Below are positions 56,568 through 64,000 of a stretch of 64,000 nt of DNA, in pieces. The notes beneath the pieces were generated by a model. It ran no database searches. It saw only the letters and a program-made list of their open reading frames with translations, and was not told the DNA's origin. The translations under genes and the position numbers were made by a program. How positions within the stretch are numbered: position 1 is the first letter of the stretch; every line of letters starts with the position of its first letter. Origin of the DNA: Actinocatenispora comari (lineage in GTDB: Bacteria > Actinomycetota > Actinomycetes > Mycobacteriales > Micromonosporaceae); contig NZ_BOPO01000091.1 in NCBI RefSeq assembly GCF_017312725.1, positions 1 through 64,000 on the forward strand, read 5' to 3'.

Positions 56568-57563
56568 ATGCGAACACTGGTACTGGGCGGCACCGCGATG
56601 CTGTCGCGCGCGGTGGCGGAGGCGGCCCGCGATGCCGGGCACGAGGTGGTGTGCCTGGCCCGCGGCAAGACCGGCGAGCCGCCGCCCGGCGTCCGGTTCG
56701 TCCGGGCCGACCGCACCCAGCCCGGGGCGTACGACGGGCTCGACGGCGACTTCGACGCGGTCGTCGACGTGGCCCGCCGGCCCAGCGAGGCACGCTCCGC
56801 GCTGGCCGCGCTGGCGGAGCGGGCCGGGCACTGGACGTTCGTGTCGACCTGCAACGTGTACTCCGACGACGCGACCCCCGGGCAGGTCGCCGAGACCGCG
56901 CCGCTGGTCGAGCCGGCGCCGGCCGATGTGGACGAGTCCGACGAGGAGAACTACGGGCGCTGCAAGCGCGCCTGCGAGCTGGCCGTGGTCGAGGCGATGG
57001 GCGCCGACCGGGCGTTCCTGTGCCGGGCCGGCCTGCTGGTGGGGCCGCGCGACGCGATGGTCCGCTTCGGCTACTGGCCGAGCCGGCTGGCCCGCGGCGG
57101 CGAGGTGCTGGCGCCCGGCGATCCGGACCGACTCGTTCAGGTCGTCGACGTGCGCGACCTGGCCGACTGGATCGTCCGGGCCGGCGTCGACGGGCTGGCC
57201 GGTGCGTACGACGGGAACGGCGCGCCGATGCCGATGCGCGAGTTCCTGGCCGCGATCGCCGCCGGCGTCGGGGTGACCCCGGAGCTGACCTGGGTGGATC
57301 AGGACTTCCTGGTCGAGCAGGGGGTCAACCCGTGGGCCGGGGAACGCTCGCTGCCGCTGTGGCTGCCGCTGCCGGAGTACGGCGGGTTCCTCAGCCGCGA
57401 CGTGACCCGGTCGCTGGCCGCCGGCCTGCGCACCCGAGACCTGGCCGAGACCGCCCGCGACACGCTCGCCTGGACCCGCGAGGCGTGGCGCCCCCACGAG
57501 CGCGACGGCGGCATCACCGCCGAGGACGAGGCGGCGCTGCTCGCGGCCTGGCACGCCCGCTGA
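56568..57563 (+). CDS. NAD-dependent epimerase/dehydratase family protein
   Basis: A 331-residue extended SDR. The N-terminal VLGGTAMLSRAVAEAA loop replaces the classical GxxGxxG by GGTAMLS. FVSTCNVYSDD, YGRCKRACE (with Tyr-x-x-x-Lys), and VDVRDLADWIV follow, as in isoflavone-reductase-like or dTDP-rhamnose-type reductases of actinomycetes. The C-terminal part has EYGGFLSRDVTRSLAAGL. ATG 56568 follows GAGAGG. The product is probably an oxidoreductase acting on a sugar or small carbonyl compound; specificity not evident. Confidence 0.83.
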   Translation: MRTLVLGGTAMLSRAVAEAARDAGHEVVCLARGKTGEPPPGVRFVRADRTQPGAYDGLDGDFDAVVDVARRPSEARSALAALAERAGHWTFVSTCNVYSDDATPGQVAETAPLVEPAPADVDESDEENYGRCKRACELAVVEAMGADRAFLCRAGLLVGPRDAMVRFGYWPSRLARGGEVLAPGDPDRLVQVVDVRDLADWIVRAGVDGLAGAYDGNGAPMPMREFLAAIAAGVGVTPELTWVDQDFLVEQGVNPWAGERSLPLWLPLPEYGGFLSRDVTRSLAAGLRTRDLAETARDTLAWTREAWRPHERDGGITAEDEAALLAAWHAR

Positions 57564-57579
57564 CCGTCGTCCGGCCCGT

Positions 57580-57615
57580 GCCGTGGCCACCCGAGAACAC
57601 CAGGGTGGCCACGGC
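57580..57615. terminator. Bidirectional hairpin terminator
   Basis: GCCGTGGCCACCC (57580-57592) and GGGTGGCCACGGC (57603-57615) form a perfect 13-base stem with a ten-base loop, between the convergent epimerase and FUSC genes. It would end transcription from both sides. Confidence 0.75.
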
Positions 57616-57660
57616 GCCGCCGAGCGCGCCGAGCGGTCCCGGCCGCACGGGCCCGGCGCG

Positions 57661-59808
57661 CTAACGCCACCAGGGGATGCGGCGCAGCCGGGCGACCTCG
57701 GCCGCCGGCTCGACCAGGCTGTCCAGCGCCGGCCGGATGTGCTGCAGGTGCTGCTCGACCCACAGCGTGCAGGGCAGGGTGTCGGTGGTGGCCGCGGCGG
57801 CGATCGGCTGCAGCGTCGGGATCCGGGTCGCGACCCTCGGCACCCGGGACGGGGCGGCCGCGTCGGGCCGCACCAGCAGGTCGGCCAGATCGTCGAACCA
57901 GCCGGCGATCTGCGCCGCCTGACCGCTCAGCGCGTCGCTGACCGGGTCCGGCCCGGCGTCCGGCGAGGGCAGGCTGGCCAGCGACTGCGCCGTCAGCCGC
58001 AACCGGATCGTCCCGCCGACCAGCCGCCACAGCTGCTGGCTGGCCAGGTGCCTGGTGCCGCGTTCGGCCAACAATCCGCGTACCCCGTCGTCGAGCCGCA
58101 GGCCCGCGGTCACCGCACGGGCCGGTTCCGGTTCCTGGTGCCGCAGCCCCAGCGCCCAGTTGACCGACTGGGCAAGGTACCGGCCGCCCTCCCGGAACGC
58201 GTCGGCGACATCGTCGCCGACCACCGCACTGGCGCCCCGCGGCCAGAACAGCACGCCCACGACCAGGCTCACCGCGCAGCCGATCGCGACGTCCTCGATC
58301 CGGACCACCCCGATCGACCAGCCGACCGGTACGAGCAGGTTGTACAGCACCGACACCACGACGGTGAACGCCGCCTGCCCGACCACGAACGGCAGCGTGC
58401 CCGGGACGTAACCGGCCACCAGGACCGCGATCGGCAGCGCCACCCAGAGCGCGACCGGGCCGGTACCGACCACCAGCAGCAGCGCGGCGCCGACGACGAA
58501 ACCGACCAGCGTGCCCAGCAACGCCCGCAGCGCCGTGGAGCCGGTGCCGGCCGCGTTGGTCCGCAGTACCGACAGGGTGCCGAGGACCACCCAGAACGCG
58601 TGCTGCACCCCGACCAGGTCGGCCACCAGTACCGCGGCGGCGAGCGCGAGCGCGCCCCGGATGCTGTTGACGAACCACACCGACCGCAGGTTCGCGTGCC
58701 GCCACGCCAGCTCGAACACGCCGAGCCGGGGCATCCGCGCGGCCGGCAGCCCGTACCAGCGGCGGGCCTGGTCGGCGGCGGTCGCCGGATCCGCGCGCCG
58801 GGCGGCGATGAGCGCGTCGACCGCCGCCGCGCGTACCGTCAGCGCGCTGGTCTGGGCATGGAACGCCTGGTGCACCGCGTCGGCGAAGTCCCCGTCACCG
58901 GCGGGCATCCGGCGCAGCGCGGTCACGCTGGCGGCGATCGCCTGCTGCAGGCCGGCCAGGTCGGGCTCCTCGGCGCCACCGGCCAGCAGCCGCGCCACCC
59001 GGCGCAGCGTGTCCCGGGTCGCCGCGAACAGATCCCGCTCGACCGGGGCGACCGCACGCAGGTCGGGGAACTCGCGCAGCCCGTCGTCGAGCACCGCCGT
59101 CGCCCACTCCAGCATCCCGACCAGGCTGGTCAGCGCCTGGTCGGCCACCGTCGACCCGGTCGGCCGGTACGGGGTGGCCGTGAACGCGGCGAGCAGCTCG
59201 TGCTTGGCGTCGATGGTCGCGGCACGGTCGGCGTCGGTGCCGGCACCGCGCAGCGCCGCGTCGAGCCGGGCGGCCAACGCACCGGCACTCGCCGCGACCG
59301 CCGCCCGCAGCCGGTCGCCGGGCGGGCGCGGCGACAGCAGCAGCACCGCCACCGTGCCCACCACGCTCGCCAGCCACCACCCGGCCAACCGGGAGCCGAG
59401 CATGTCCAGGGTCCCCGGCGACGCCGCCGGCAACACGTACGCGAGCAGCGCGGCGGTGCCGCCGGCCGCCGCGTTCGGCCCGCCGATCCCGGCGAACAGC
59501 ACCAGGAACGCCACCGGCAGGGTGACCGCGGCCGCCACCCAGGGCGACGAGTTCACCGCCGTACCGATCACCAGCAGGGCGCTGCCCGCCACCGCCAGGC
59601 CGGCGTGCGCCACGACCTTGTCCCGGCGCGTCCCGGCGAACGAGGCCAACACCAACGTCGCGAACCCACCGAACGCGGCGAAGGTGGCCATCTGCAGATC
59701 GCCGATCACCTTGTACGTGAGGGCGAACAATCCGGGAACGACGACCGTGGCGCGCACCGCGCGCAACGCCGCCGCCGACGACCACCACCGCTTCCGCGCC
59801 AACACCAC
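57661..59808 (-). CDS. FUSC-family membrane protein (aromatic-acid exporter-like)
   Basis: A 715-residue protein with two membrane blocks: about six helices in 20-165 (ATVVVPGLFALTYKVIG, FAAFGGFATLVLASFAG, LLVIGTAVNSSPWVAAAV, and others) and six more in about 370-520 (SIRGALALAAAVLVADLVG, FWVVLGTLSVLR, ALLGTLVGFVVGAALLLVVG, and others). Between and after them lie helical cytoplasmic domains. The layout is that of the FUSC family, which includes fusaric acid and aromatic-acid exporters. ATG 59808 is the start. No fusion partner protein is nearby; the substrate is unknown. Confidence 0.85.
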   Translation of the reverse strand: MVLARKRWWSSAAALRAVRATVVVPGLFALTYKVIGDLQMATFAAFGGFATLVLASFAGTRRDKVVAHAGLAVAGSALLVIGTAVNSSPWVAAAVTLPVAFLVLFAGIGGPNAAAGGTAALLAYVLPAASPGTLDMLGSRLAGWWLASVVGTVAVLLLSPRPPGDRLRAAVAASAGALAARLDAALRGAGTDADRAATIDAKHELLAAFTATPYRPTGSTVADQALTSLVGMLEWATAVLDDGLREFPDLRAVAPVERDLFAATRDTLRRVARLLAGGAEEPDLAGLQQAIAASVTALRRMPAGDGDFADAVHQAFHAQTSALTVRAAAVDALIAARRADPATAADQARRWYGLPAARMPRLGVFELAWRHANLRSVWFVNSIRGALALAAAVLVADLVGVQHAFWVVLGTLSVLRTNAAGTGSTALRALLGTLVGFVVGAALLLVVGTGPVALWVALPIAVLVAGYVPGTLPFVVGQAAFTVVVSVLYNLLVPVGWSIGVVRIEDVAIGCAVSLVVGVLFWPRGASAVVGDDVADAFREGGRYLAQSVNWALGLRHQEPEPARAVTAGLRLDDGVRGLLAERGTRHLASQQLWRLVGGTIRLRLTAQSLASLPSPDAGPDPVSDALSGQAAQIAGWFDDLADLLVRPDAAAPSRVPRVATRIPTLQPIAAAATTDTLPCTLWVEQHLQHIRPALDSLVEPAAEVARLRRIPWWR

Positions 59809-59891
59809 CGGAGCATAGCGACCCGGCCGGCCGGGGCCGAGCGTTCCGCGACCCCGCCCGGTACCCGCCGGGCCAGGCTCAGAGGGGCGGC

Positions 59892-60251
59892 TCAGGTGGG
59901 GAGGAACAGCGCCTCGAACGGGGCGGCTCCGATGCCGGTGGTGACGTGGCCGGTGCCGGTCATGTCGGCCGCCAGCACCAGGTCACCGGGGCCGAAGCGG
60001 CGACGGGCACCGTCGCTGACGGTGACCTCGATGGTGCCGCGCAGCATGATCACCCACTGCTCGACCGGGGCCGGATGCGCGGCGCTGTCGAACGCCGCGC
60101 TGCGCACGAACCGCGCGCCGCCGCTCGACGGCAGCGCGCCCAGCTCCATCGGTGGCACCCCGGCGACGATCCGGTGCGACGCCAGCGCGATCTCGTCGTC
60201 GCGAAACGCTGACCCGCCGTCCCCGGTACGGACGATCCTCGTGATCCGCAC
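59892..60251 (-). CDS. Cupin-domain protein
   Basis: A 119-residue single cupin. Motif 1 is replaced by PVEQWVIMLRGTIEVTV (with Glu for the metal) and motif 2 is FGPGDLVLAADMTGTGHVT, with a His ligand. Short length and the lack of a second domain suggest a small dioxygenase, isomerase or sensor. GTG 60251 is 4 bases after the SnoaL gene stop, so the two are cotranscribed. Function unknown. Confidence 0.78.
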   Translation of the reverse strand: MRITRIVRTGDGGSAFRDDEIALASHRIVAGVPPMELGALPSSGGARFVRSAAFDSAAHPAPVEQWVIMLRGTIEVTVSDGARRRFGPGDLVLAADMTGTGHVTTGIGAAPFEALFLPT

Positions 60252-60255
60252 CGCG

Positions 60256-60678
60256 TCACCCGACGTACTGGTGGTCGGTGCGGATCCGCCCGGCCTCGTC
60301 GACGGTGAGCACGTCGGCACCCCCGCCGTCGACCGTGCCGTGCCCGGTGGAGCGCATCGACCAGCGCACCGCGTACACGGCGGGCATCAGGGCGGACGCC
60401 TCGTCCACCACGAACAAGTGCTCGCCGGACGCCACGAACATCTGGTACGCGCGGTCCACCCGGCGGCGCAGCGCGTCGTGCCCGCGGACCACCAGCGGCG
60501 GTGCCGGGATCGCCAGCTCGGCGGCGGCGTCCCGGATCTGCTGCGGCGGGTGGACGAGGACGTGGACGGCGTCGGGCGCCCAGAGTTCGGTGATGATCGC
60601 GGCGCGGGCCGCGGGATCGGGTTCGTTCCACTGTGCGAGGTACCGGTCGGCCAACGTGGTGGCGTCTGTGCTGTGCAT
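60256..60678 (-). CDS. SnoaL-like nuclear-transport-factor-2 fold protein
   Basis: A 140-residue protein of the NTF2-like (SnoaL_4) fold: an N-terminal helix (TTLADRYLAQWNEPDPAARA) followed by WAPDAVHVLVHPPQQIRDAA, HDALRRRVDRAYQMF and curved strands ending VDEAGRIRTDHQYVG. Such proteins are small isomerases or binding proteins. ATG 60678. It is divergent from an XRE-type regulator, with a palindrome between, and continues into the cupin gene. Confidence 0.82.
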   Translation of the reverse strand: MHSTDATTLADRYLAQWNEPDPAARAAIITELWAPDAVHVLVHPPQQIRDAAAELAIPAPPLVVRGHDALRRRVDRAYQMFVASGEHLFVVDEASALMPAVYAVRWSMRSTGHGTVDGGGADVLTVDEAGRIRTDHQYVG

Positions 60679-60713
60679 GGGGTGAAGTCTGTGGCCGGTC
60701 GGGCGGCGTGGCG

Positions 60714-60729
60714 ATTCCCTGGAGGGAAT
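60714..60729. promoter_or_regulatory. Palindrome between SnoaL and XRE genes, candidate operator
   Basis: ATTCCCT GG AGGGAAT is a perfect 7+2+7 inverted repeat in the 84 bases between the divergent starts. It is a likely site for the MmyB-type regulator encoded next to it. Confidence 0.65.
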
Positions 60730-60762
60730 GGTGTTCGCACCGCCGTCGGGTATGAAGGAGCC

Positions 60763-61593
60763 ATGACGAGCACGCTGTCGGGCGGCCGGTTCGCGGCGGA
60801 GCTTCGGCTGTGGCGCAACCGGCGCCGGCTCAGCCAGCTGGAGCTGGCGACCGCCGCCGGCACCACCCAGCGCCACCTGAGCTTCCTGGAGCAGGGCAGA
60901 TCCCGGCCGGGCCCGGCGATGGTGGTCCGGCTGGCCGAGGCGCTGCGGCTGTCGCTGCGGGAACGTAACGCGCTGCTGCACGTCGCCGGCTTCGCCCCGG
61001 TGTACCCGGAGTCGGGTCTCGGTGCCGCCGCGCTCGGGCCGGTACGGCACGCGCTCGACACGATCCTGCACGGCCACCTGCCGTACCCGGCGGTCGTGGT
61101 CCGGCCATACGGCGAGCTGGTCGCGGCGAACCCCGCGTTCGACGTGCTCACCGCGGGCGCCGACGAGTCGCTGCTGGTACCGCCGGTGAACGTGGTGCGG
61201 CTCGCGCTGCATCCGCGCGGCATGGCCCCGCGGGTGGCGAACCTCGCGGACTGGGGCCGGCACATCACCGGCGGGCTGCGCGACCTGCTGCGCCGCAGCC
61301 CGGACCCGGCCCTGGCCGCCTTCCTCGCCGAGCTGGACGGGTACCTGCCCGACGCGTCGCCGGGGCCGGAGTACCTGGGCTTCGCCGTACCGTTGCGGCT
61401 GCGGGTCGCGGCGGGCGAGCTGCGGTTGATCACCACGCTGACCTCGTTCGCGACCGCGGTGGACGTGACACTCTCGGAGTTGCGGCTGGAGGCGTTCCTG
61501 CCCGCCGACGAGGCCACGGCCGAGAGCCTGCGCCGCCGGTACGCGGACGGCCCCGACCCCGCGCCCCCGGCGGCCACCCGCGACACCGGCTGA
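60763..61593 (+). CDS. XRE-family regulator with MmyB-like ligand domain
   Basis: A 276-residue protein. 10-65 is a helix-turn-helix (LRLWRNRRRLSQLELATAAG, TTQRHLSFLEQGRSRP, MVVRLAEALRLSLRERNALL); about 90-265 is the MmyB-like PAS-type ligand domain (YPAVVVRPYGELVAANPAF, NVVRLALHPRGMAP). ATG 60763 follows GAAGGAG. Members of this family bind fatty-acid-like ligands and often control a neighbouring oxidoreductase or hydrolase. Here the divergent SnoaL-cupin pair is the probable target. Confidence 0.92.
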   Translation: MTSTLSGGRFAAELRLWRNRRRLSQLELATAAGTTQRHLSFLEQGRSRPGPAMVVRLAEALRLSLRERNALLHVAGFAPVYPESGLGAAALGPVRHALDTILHGHLPYPAVVVRPYGELVAANPAFDVLTAGADESLLVPPVNVVRLALHPRGMAPRVANLADWGRHITGGLRDLLRRSPDPALAAFLAELDGYLPDASPGPEYLGFAVPLRLRVAAGELRLITTLTSFATAVDVTLSELRLEAFLPADEATAESLRRRYADGPDPAPPAATRDTG

Positions 61594-61599
61594 GAGCGG

Positions 61600-62952
61600 T
61601 CAACCGGCGAGTTGGTCGCGGCGCCGGGTGAGGTAGGCGCGTTCGGCGGGGTTACCGGCCAGAGCGATCGCCTGGTCGTACGCCGCCCGCGACTCGCCGC
61701 TTCGCCCGAGCCGACGCAGCAGGTCGGCCCGGGTGGCGTGGAAGGCGTGGTACCCGTCGAGCGCGCCGGCCAGCCGGTCGATTTCGGCCAGCGCGACGCT
61801 CGGCCCGTCGACCTCGGCGACCGCGACCGCCCGGTTGAGCCGCACGATCGGCGCGGGGTCGAGCATCGCCAGCCGGTCGTAGAGCGCGACGATCTGGGAC
61901 CATTCGGTGTCCCGGGCCGACGGGGCGGCGGTGTGCACCGCGTTGATCGCGGCCAACAGCTGGTACCGCCCGGGTGGTTCACCGCCGGCGGCGACGGCCG
62001 CGATCCGCTCGCGGACCAGTGCGTGCCCCTCGGCGATCAGGGCACGGTCCCAGGCTCCCCGATCCTGCTCGTCGAGCGTCACCAGCTCACCGGTCCGCGA
62101 CACCCGGGAGCGCCGCCGCGCGTCGATCAGCAGCATCAGGGCGAGCAGCCCGGTCACCTCGCCGTCGTCCGGCAGCAGGGTGTGCAGCAGCCGGCCCAGC
62201 CGGATCGCCTCGTCGGTGAGGTCGACGCGTACCGGGTCGTCTCCCCCGCTGGCCAGGTACCCCTCGTTGAAGACCAGGAACACCACCGACTCCACGCCGG
62301 CGAGCCGCTCCCGGATGTCCTCGGCCGACGGCACCCGGTACGGGATGTGCGCTGCCTTGATCTTGGCCTTGGCGCGGGTGATCCGCTGCGCGATCGTGGT
62401 CTCCCGCACCAGGTACGCGTGCGCGATCTCGGCGACGGTGAGCCCGCCGAGCAGCCGCAGGGTGAGCGCCACCCGGGCCTCCACGGCGAGCGCCGGGTGG
62501 CAGCAGGTGAACACCAGCCGCAGCCGGTCGTCCTGGACCGGGCCGGTCGGTTCGGGTGGGGTGTGGTCGGACAGCATCTGGGCCGCCTGGTGCCTGGCGT
62601 CGCGCTGGGACTCGCGACGGATCCGGTCGATCGCCTTGCGCGTCGCGGTGGTGACCAACCAGCCGCCGGGATTGGGCGGTACGCCGTCGCGCGGCCACCG
62701 CTCGACCGCCGCCACGAACGCCTCGGCCGTCGCCTCCTCGGCGACGTCGAGATCGCCGAACCGGCGCGCGAGCCGGCCCACCACCCGCGCCCACTCCTCG
62801 TGGTGAACGCGGGTGATCGCCTCCTCGACGGGCCCGCCGACCCCGGTTTCAGCAGGTCGCCCGCCGGTCACGGGCTCGGCAGGCCGCCGGCCGGTCACGG
62901 GCTCGGCAGGTCGCCGGCCGGTCACGGCTTCGGCAGGTCGCCGGCCGGTCAC
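61600..62952 (-). CDS. ECF42-type RNA polymerase sigma factor with C-terminal TPR-like domain
   Basis: A 450-residue sigma factor. After a repetitive N-terminal segment, region 2 is about 60-125 (LARRFGDLDVAEEATAEAFV, GGWLVTTATRKAIDRIRRES) and region 4 about 160-215 (ALTLRLLGGLTVAEIAHAYL, ETTIAQRITRAKAKIK). The C-terminal half (220-450) is helical, with NEGYLASGGDD and AYDQAIALAGNPAERAYL, as in ECF42 proteins. No anti-sigma gene is present; ECF42 genes pair with YCII/DGPF proteins, as here. GTG 62952 overlaps the YCII stop, but three more GTG codons lie in the repeats. Confidence 0.9.
   Translation of the reverse strand: MTGRRPAEAVTGRRPAEPVTGRRPAEPVTGGRPAETGVGGPVEEAITRVHHEEWARVVGRLARRFGDLDVAEEATAEAFVAAVERWPRDGVPPNPGGWLVTTATRKAIDRIRRESQRDARHQAAQMLSDHTPPEPTGPVQDDRLRLVFTCCHPALAVEARVALTLRLLGGLTVAEIAHAYLVRETTIAQRITRAKAKIKAAHIPYRVPSAEDIRERLAGVESVVFLVFNEGYLASGGDDPVRVDLTDEAIRLGRLLHTLLPDDGEVTGLLALMLLIDARRRSRVSRTGELVTLDEQDRGAWDRALIAEGHALVRERIAAVAAGGEPPGRYQLLAAINAVHTAAPSARDTEWSQIVALYDRLAMLDPAPIVRLNRAVAVAEVDGPSVALAEIDRLAGALDGYHAFHATRADLLRRLGRSGESRAAYDQAIALAGNPAERAYLTRRRDQLAG
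62845..62952 (-). repeat. Four 27-bp tandem repeats at the sigma factor start
   Basis: Four nine-residue units VTG(R/G)RPAE(A/P/T) at 62926-62952, 62899-62925, 62872-62898 and 62845-62871 encode the N-terminal tail. Each unit begins with GTG, so four in-frame starts are possible. The first unit overlaps the stop codon of the preceding YCII gene. Confidence 0.85.
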
Positions 62953-63335
62953 GGCTTCAGCAGGTGCGGGAACGAGTCCTCGGTCTGGAACGGGCGCACC
63001 TCGATCCTGCCGCGGCACGCCTTCGACCCCTCGGCCGCGAGCGCCAGCGCCCTGTCCAGATCCGGCGCCTCGACGACCCAGAAGCCGCCGAGGTACTCCT
63101 TGGCCACCAGGTACGGGCCGTCGGTGAGCACGGGCGTCGCGCCGTGGCCGTCGACGGTGGTGGCGGTCGTCGCGGGTGCCAGCCCGCCGGCGAAGACGAA
63201 GTGCCCCTCGCGCTGCAGCCTCTCGGTGAAGGCAGCGGTGTCGGCGAACGCCTGCAGCATCGCGTCCTGGGACGGGTAGTTGCCGAGCTCGCCGGGTTCG
63301 GCCGGCCCGTGGACCGACAGCAGGTAGCGCGGCAT
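62949..63335 (-). CDS. YCII/DGPF-domain protein
   Basis: A 128-residue protein with the YCII-related DGPF fold: MPRYLLSVHGP, FVFAGGLAP, VLTDGPYLVAKEYLGGFWVVE and the final RPFQTED. The DGPY signature places it with proteins that accompany ECF42 sigma factors. ATG 63335 lies 8 bases after a GGAGG site overlapping the previous stop. The function in signalling is unknown; its stop overlaps the sigma factor GTG, so the two are coupled. Confidence 0.9.
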   Translation of the reverse strand: MPRYLLSVHGPAEPGELGNYPSQDAMLQAFADTAAFTERLQREGHFVFAGGLAPATTATTVDGHGATPVLTDGPYLVAKEYLGGFWVVEAPDLDRALALAAEGSKACRGRIEVRPFQTEDSFPHLLKP

Positions 63336-63340
63336 CGTGC

Positions 63341-63721
63341 TCACCTCCCCGCGGCGCCGGGGCGACCGACGTGCCCGGGGCCGGGGAACCGGTGCACCTC
63401 CTGCGGCCAGTCGAGTGCCGTGGTCAGCCGCCCCGCCCAGTACCGGGCGGTCTCGTCGTCGGGGACGTCCACGATACACAGGCCGCCCAGGTGTTCCTTG
63501 CTCTCGACGTACGGGCCGTCGGTGAAGACGGGTTCGCCGTCGACCGCCGCCACGCTGCACAGCGCCGTCGACCGGTCGAGCGCTCCGTTGGTGAAGATCA
63601 GTACGCCCTCGGCCCGCATCTCCGCGAGCACGGCCCGGCTGGCGACGCCCTTCGCCCCGATCTGCTCCTCGGTGTGTTCGGGCACCCACTCGTCGTTGAA
63701 CGCAATCAGGTACTCCGGCAC
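63341..63721 (-). CDS. YCII/DGPF-domain protein (first of the pair)
   Basis: A 126-residue paralogue of the downstream YCII gene, with the same order of motifs: PEYLIAFNDEW, VLIFTNGALD, VFTDGPYVESKEHLGGLCIV and VHRFPGPG. GTG 63721 follows AAAGGGGAC. It is the first gene of a three-gene minus-strand unit (YCII, YCII, sigma factor). Such DGPF proteins are thought to assist ECF42 signalling, but no mechanism is established. Confidence 0.88.
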   Translation of the reverse strand: MPEYLIAFNDEWVPEHTEEQIGAKGVASRAVLAEMRAEGVLIFTNGALDRSTALCSVAAVDGEPVFTDGPYVESKEHLGGLCIVDVPDDETARYWAGRLTTALDWPQEVHRFPGPGHVGRPGAAGR

Positions 63722-63937
63722 GATCGTCCCCTTTCGTCGGTGCGCGAGGGCCGGTCGGCTCCTCGTACCGGCGGCCCGGCCGGCCACCGCACACCGGTTC
63801 CACGAACGCACACCCCTCGGTACGACACCGTCCCGCAGATTCTCTCCGGTATCCACCCGCGCGGCGGGCCGGCGTCGTCGTTCGTCGAACCGACCGGACC
63901 GCACCGGTGACGGGACGCGGGGCCCGCTACGGCGCGG

Positions 63938-64000
63938 TCACGGGCGGACGACGGCGATCGGGCAGCTCACCCGGGACAGCAGCGAACGGCTGGTGGAGCC
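63938..64000 (-). CDS. Universal stress protein, C-terminal end only
   Basis: The last 20 codons of a minus-strand gene that enters from beyond the window. The residues GSTSRSLLSRVSCPIAVVRP match the final GS(T/V)S..LL....CPV.VVR of UspA-family proteins, which bind ATP. The rest of the gene is not in the window. Confidence 0.75.
   Translation of the reverse strand, partial: GSTSRSLLSRVSCPIAVVRP

Noticed and set aside
57583-60762. Plus-strand frame running into the XRE gene, opposite the FUSC gene
   Set aside because: Only the part from ATG 60763 matches a family. The upstream 1060 codons are antisense to FUSC and have no domain.

Overview
This window comes from a very GC-rich actinomycete chromosome. 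It shows strong third-position G/C bias, GTG starts that overlap the preceding stop codon (GTGA), several promoters that look leaderless, an actinobacterial cobalamin gene set with a ChlI/ChlD-type chelatase, and a chromosomal vanHAX cluster like those of Streptomyces and Micromonosporaceae. A member of the Micromonosporaceae (for example an Actinocatenispora-like organism) is my best guess; this is an impression from gene content, not a search result. I see no rRNA or tRNA gene, no CRISPR array, no transposase and no replication origin.

Layout. (1) 1-13308, plus strand: a 3.7k-residue mosaic protein whose 5' end lies outside the window. It has a papain-fold (Tox-PL type) deamidase-like domain near the N-terminus, a candidate HYD1/ART-like domain, long Pro/Thr-rich repeats, repeated beta-rich modules, a coiled coil and an OTU-like C-terminus with Cys replaced by Ser. 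Four tightly coupled small genes follow: two SseB-like type VII-associated proteins, an Imm35/YrhB protein and a GlcNAc-type glycosyltransferase. This looks like a type VII/polymorphic-toxin island. (2) 13500-20466: a divergent DUF6069/MarR pair, a TetR-ATPase-permease ABC operon and a second ABC-2 exporter with two permeases. (3) 20749-26759: ArsR-type regulator, SMP-30-like propeller, LanC-like protein, aldo/keto reductase, SDR and TetR. (4) 27087-43906: a cobalamin (aerobic corrin) cluster in several divergent blocks: cobK; cobB-cobA fusion, cobO and chlID behind a minus-strand B12 riboswitch; cobL, cobM; cobIJ fusion, cobH and cobG; then a plus-strand B12 riboswitch, cobN and cobF. CobG lacks the C-terminal Fe-S half. 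(5) 43929-51368: a small membrane protein and a glycopeptide-resistance cluster, vanH-vanA-vanX-murG-like-GNAT on the plus strand, vanR-vanS on the minus strand and a cytoplasmic-type vanY on the plus strand. vanH and vanY share a 59-base promoter element. (6) 51714-64000: mixed metabolic and regulatory genes (DNA glycosylase, glycosidase-like protein, VC0807-like membrane protein with TetR, quinone oxidoreductase, MerR, epimerase, FUSC transporter, cupin, SnoaL, XRE), an ECF42-type sigma factor with two YCII/DGPF proteins, and the end of a universal stress protein gene.

How the genes work together. The cob genes cover most steps from uroporphyrinogen III to adenosylcobyrinate (methylations, ring contraction, reduction, cobalt insertion, amidation, adenosylation) and are probably repressed by B12 through the two riboswitches. 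The van genes would replace D-Ala-D-Ala by D-Ala-D-Lac in peptidoglycan precursors under VanRS control, with VanX and VanY removing residual D-Ala-D-Ala ends and a second MurG possibly handling the altered precursor. The first island would encode an exported effector with candidate immunity or chaperone partners.
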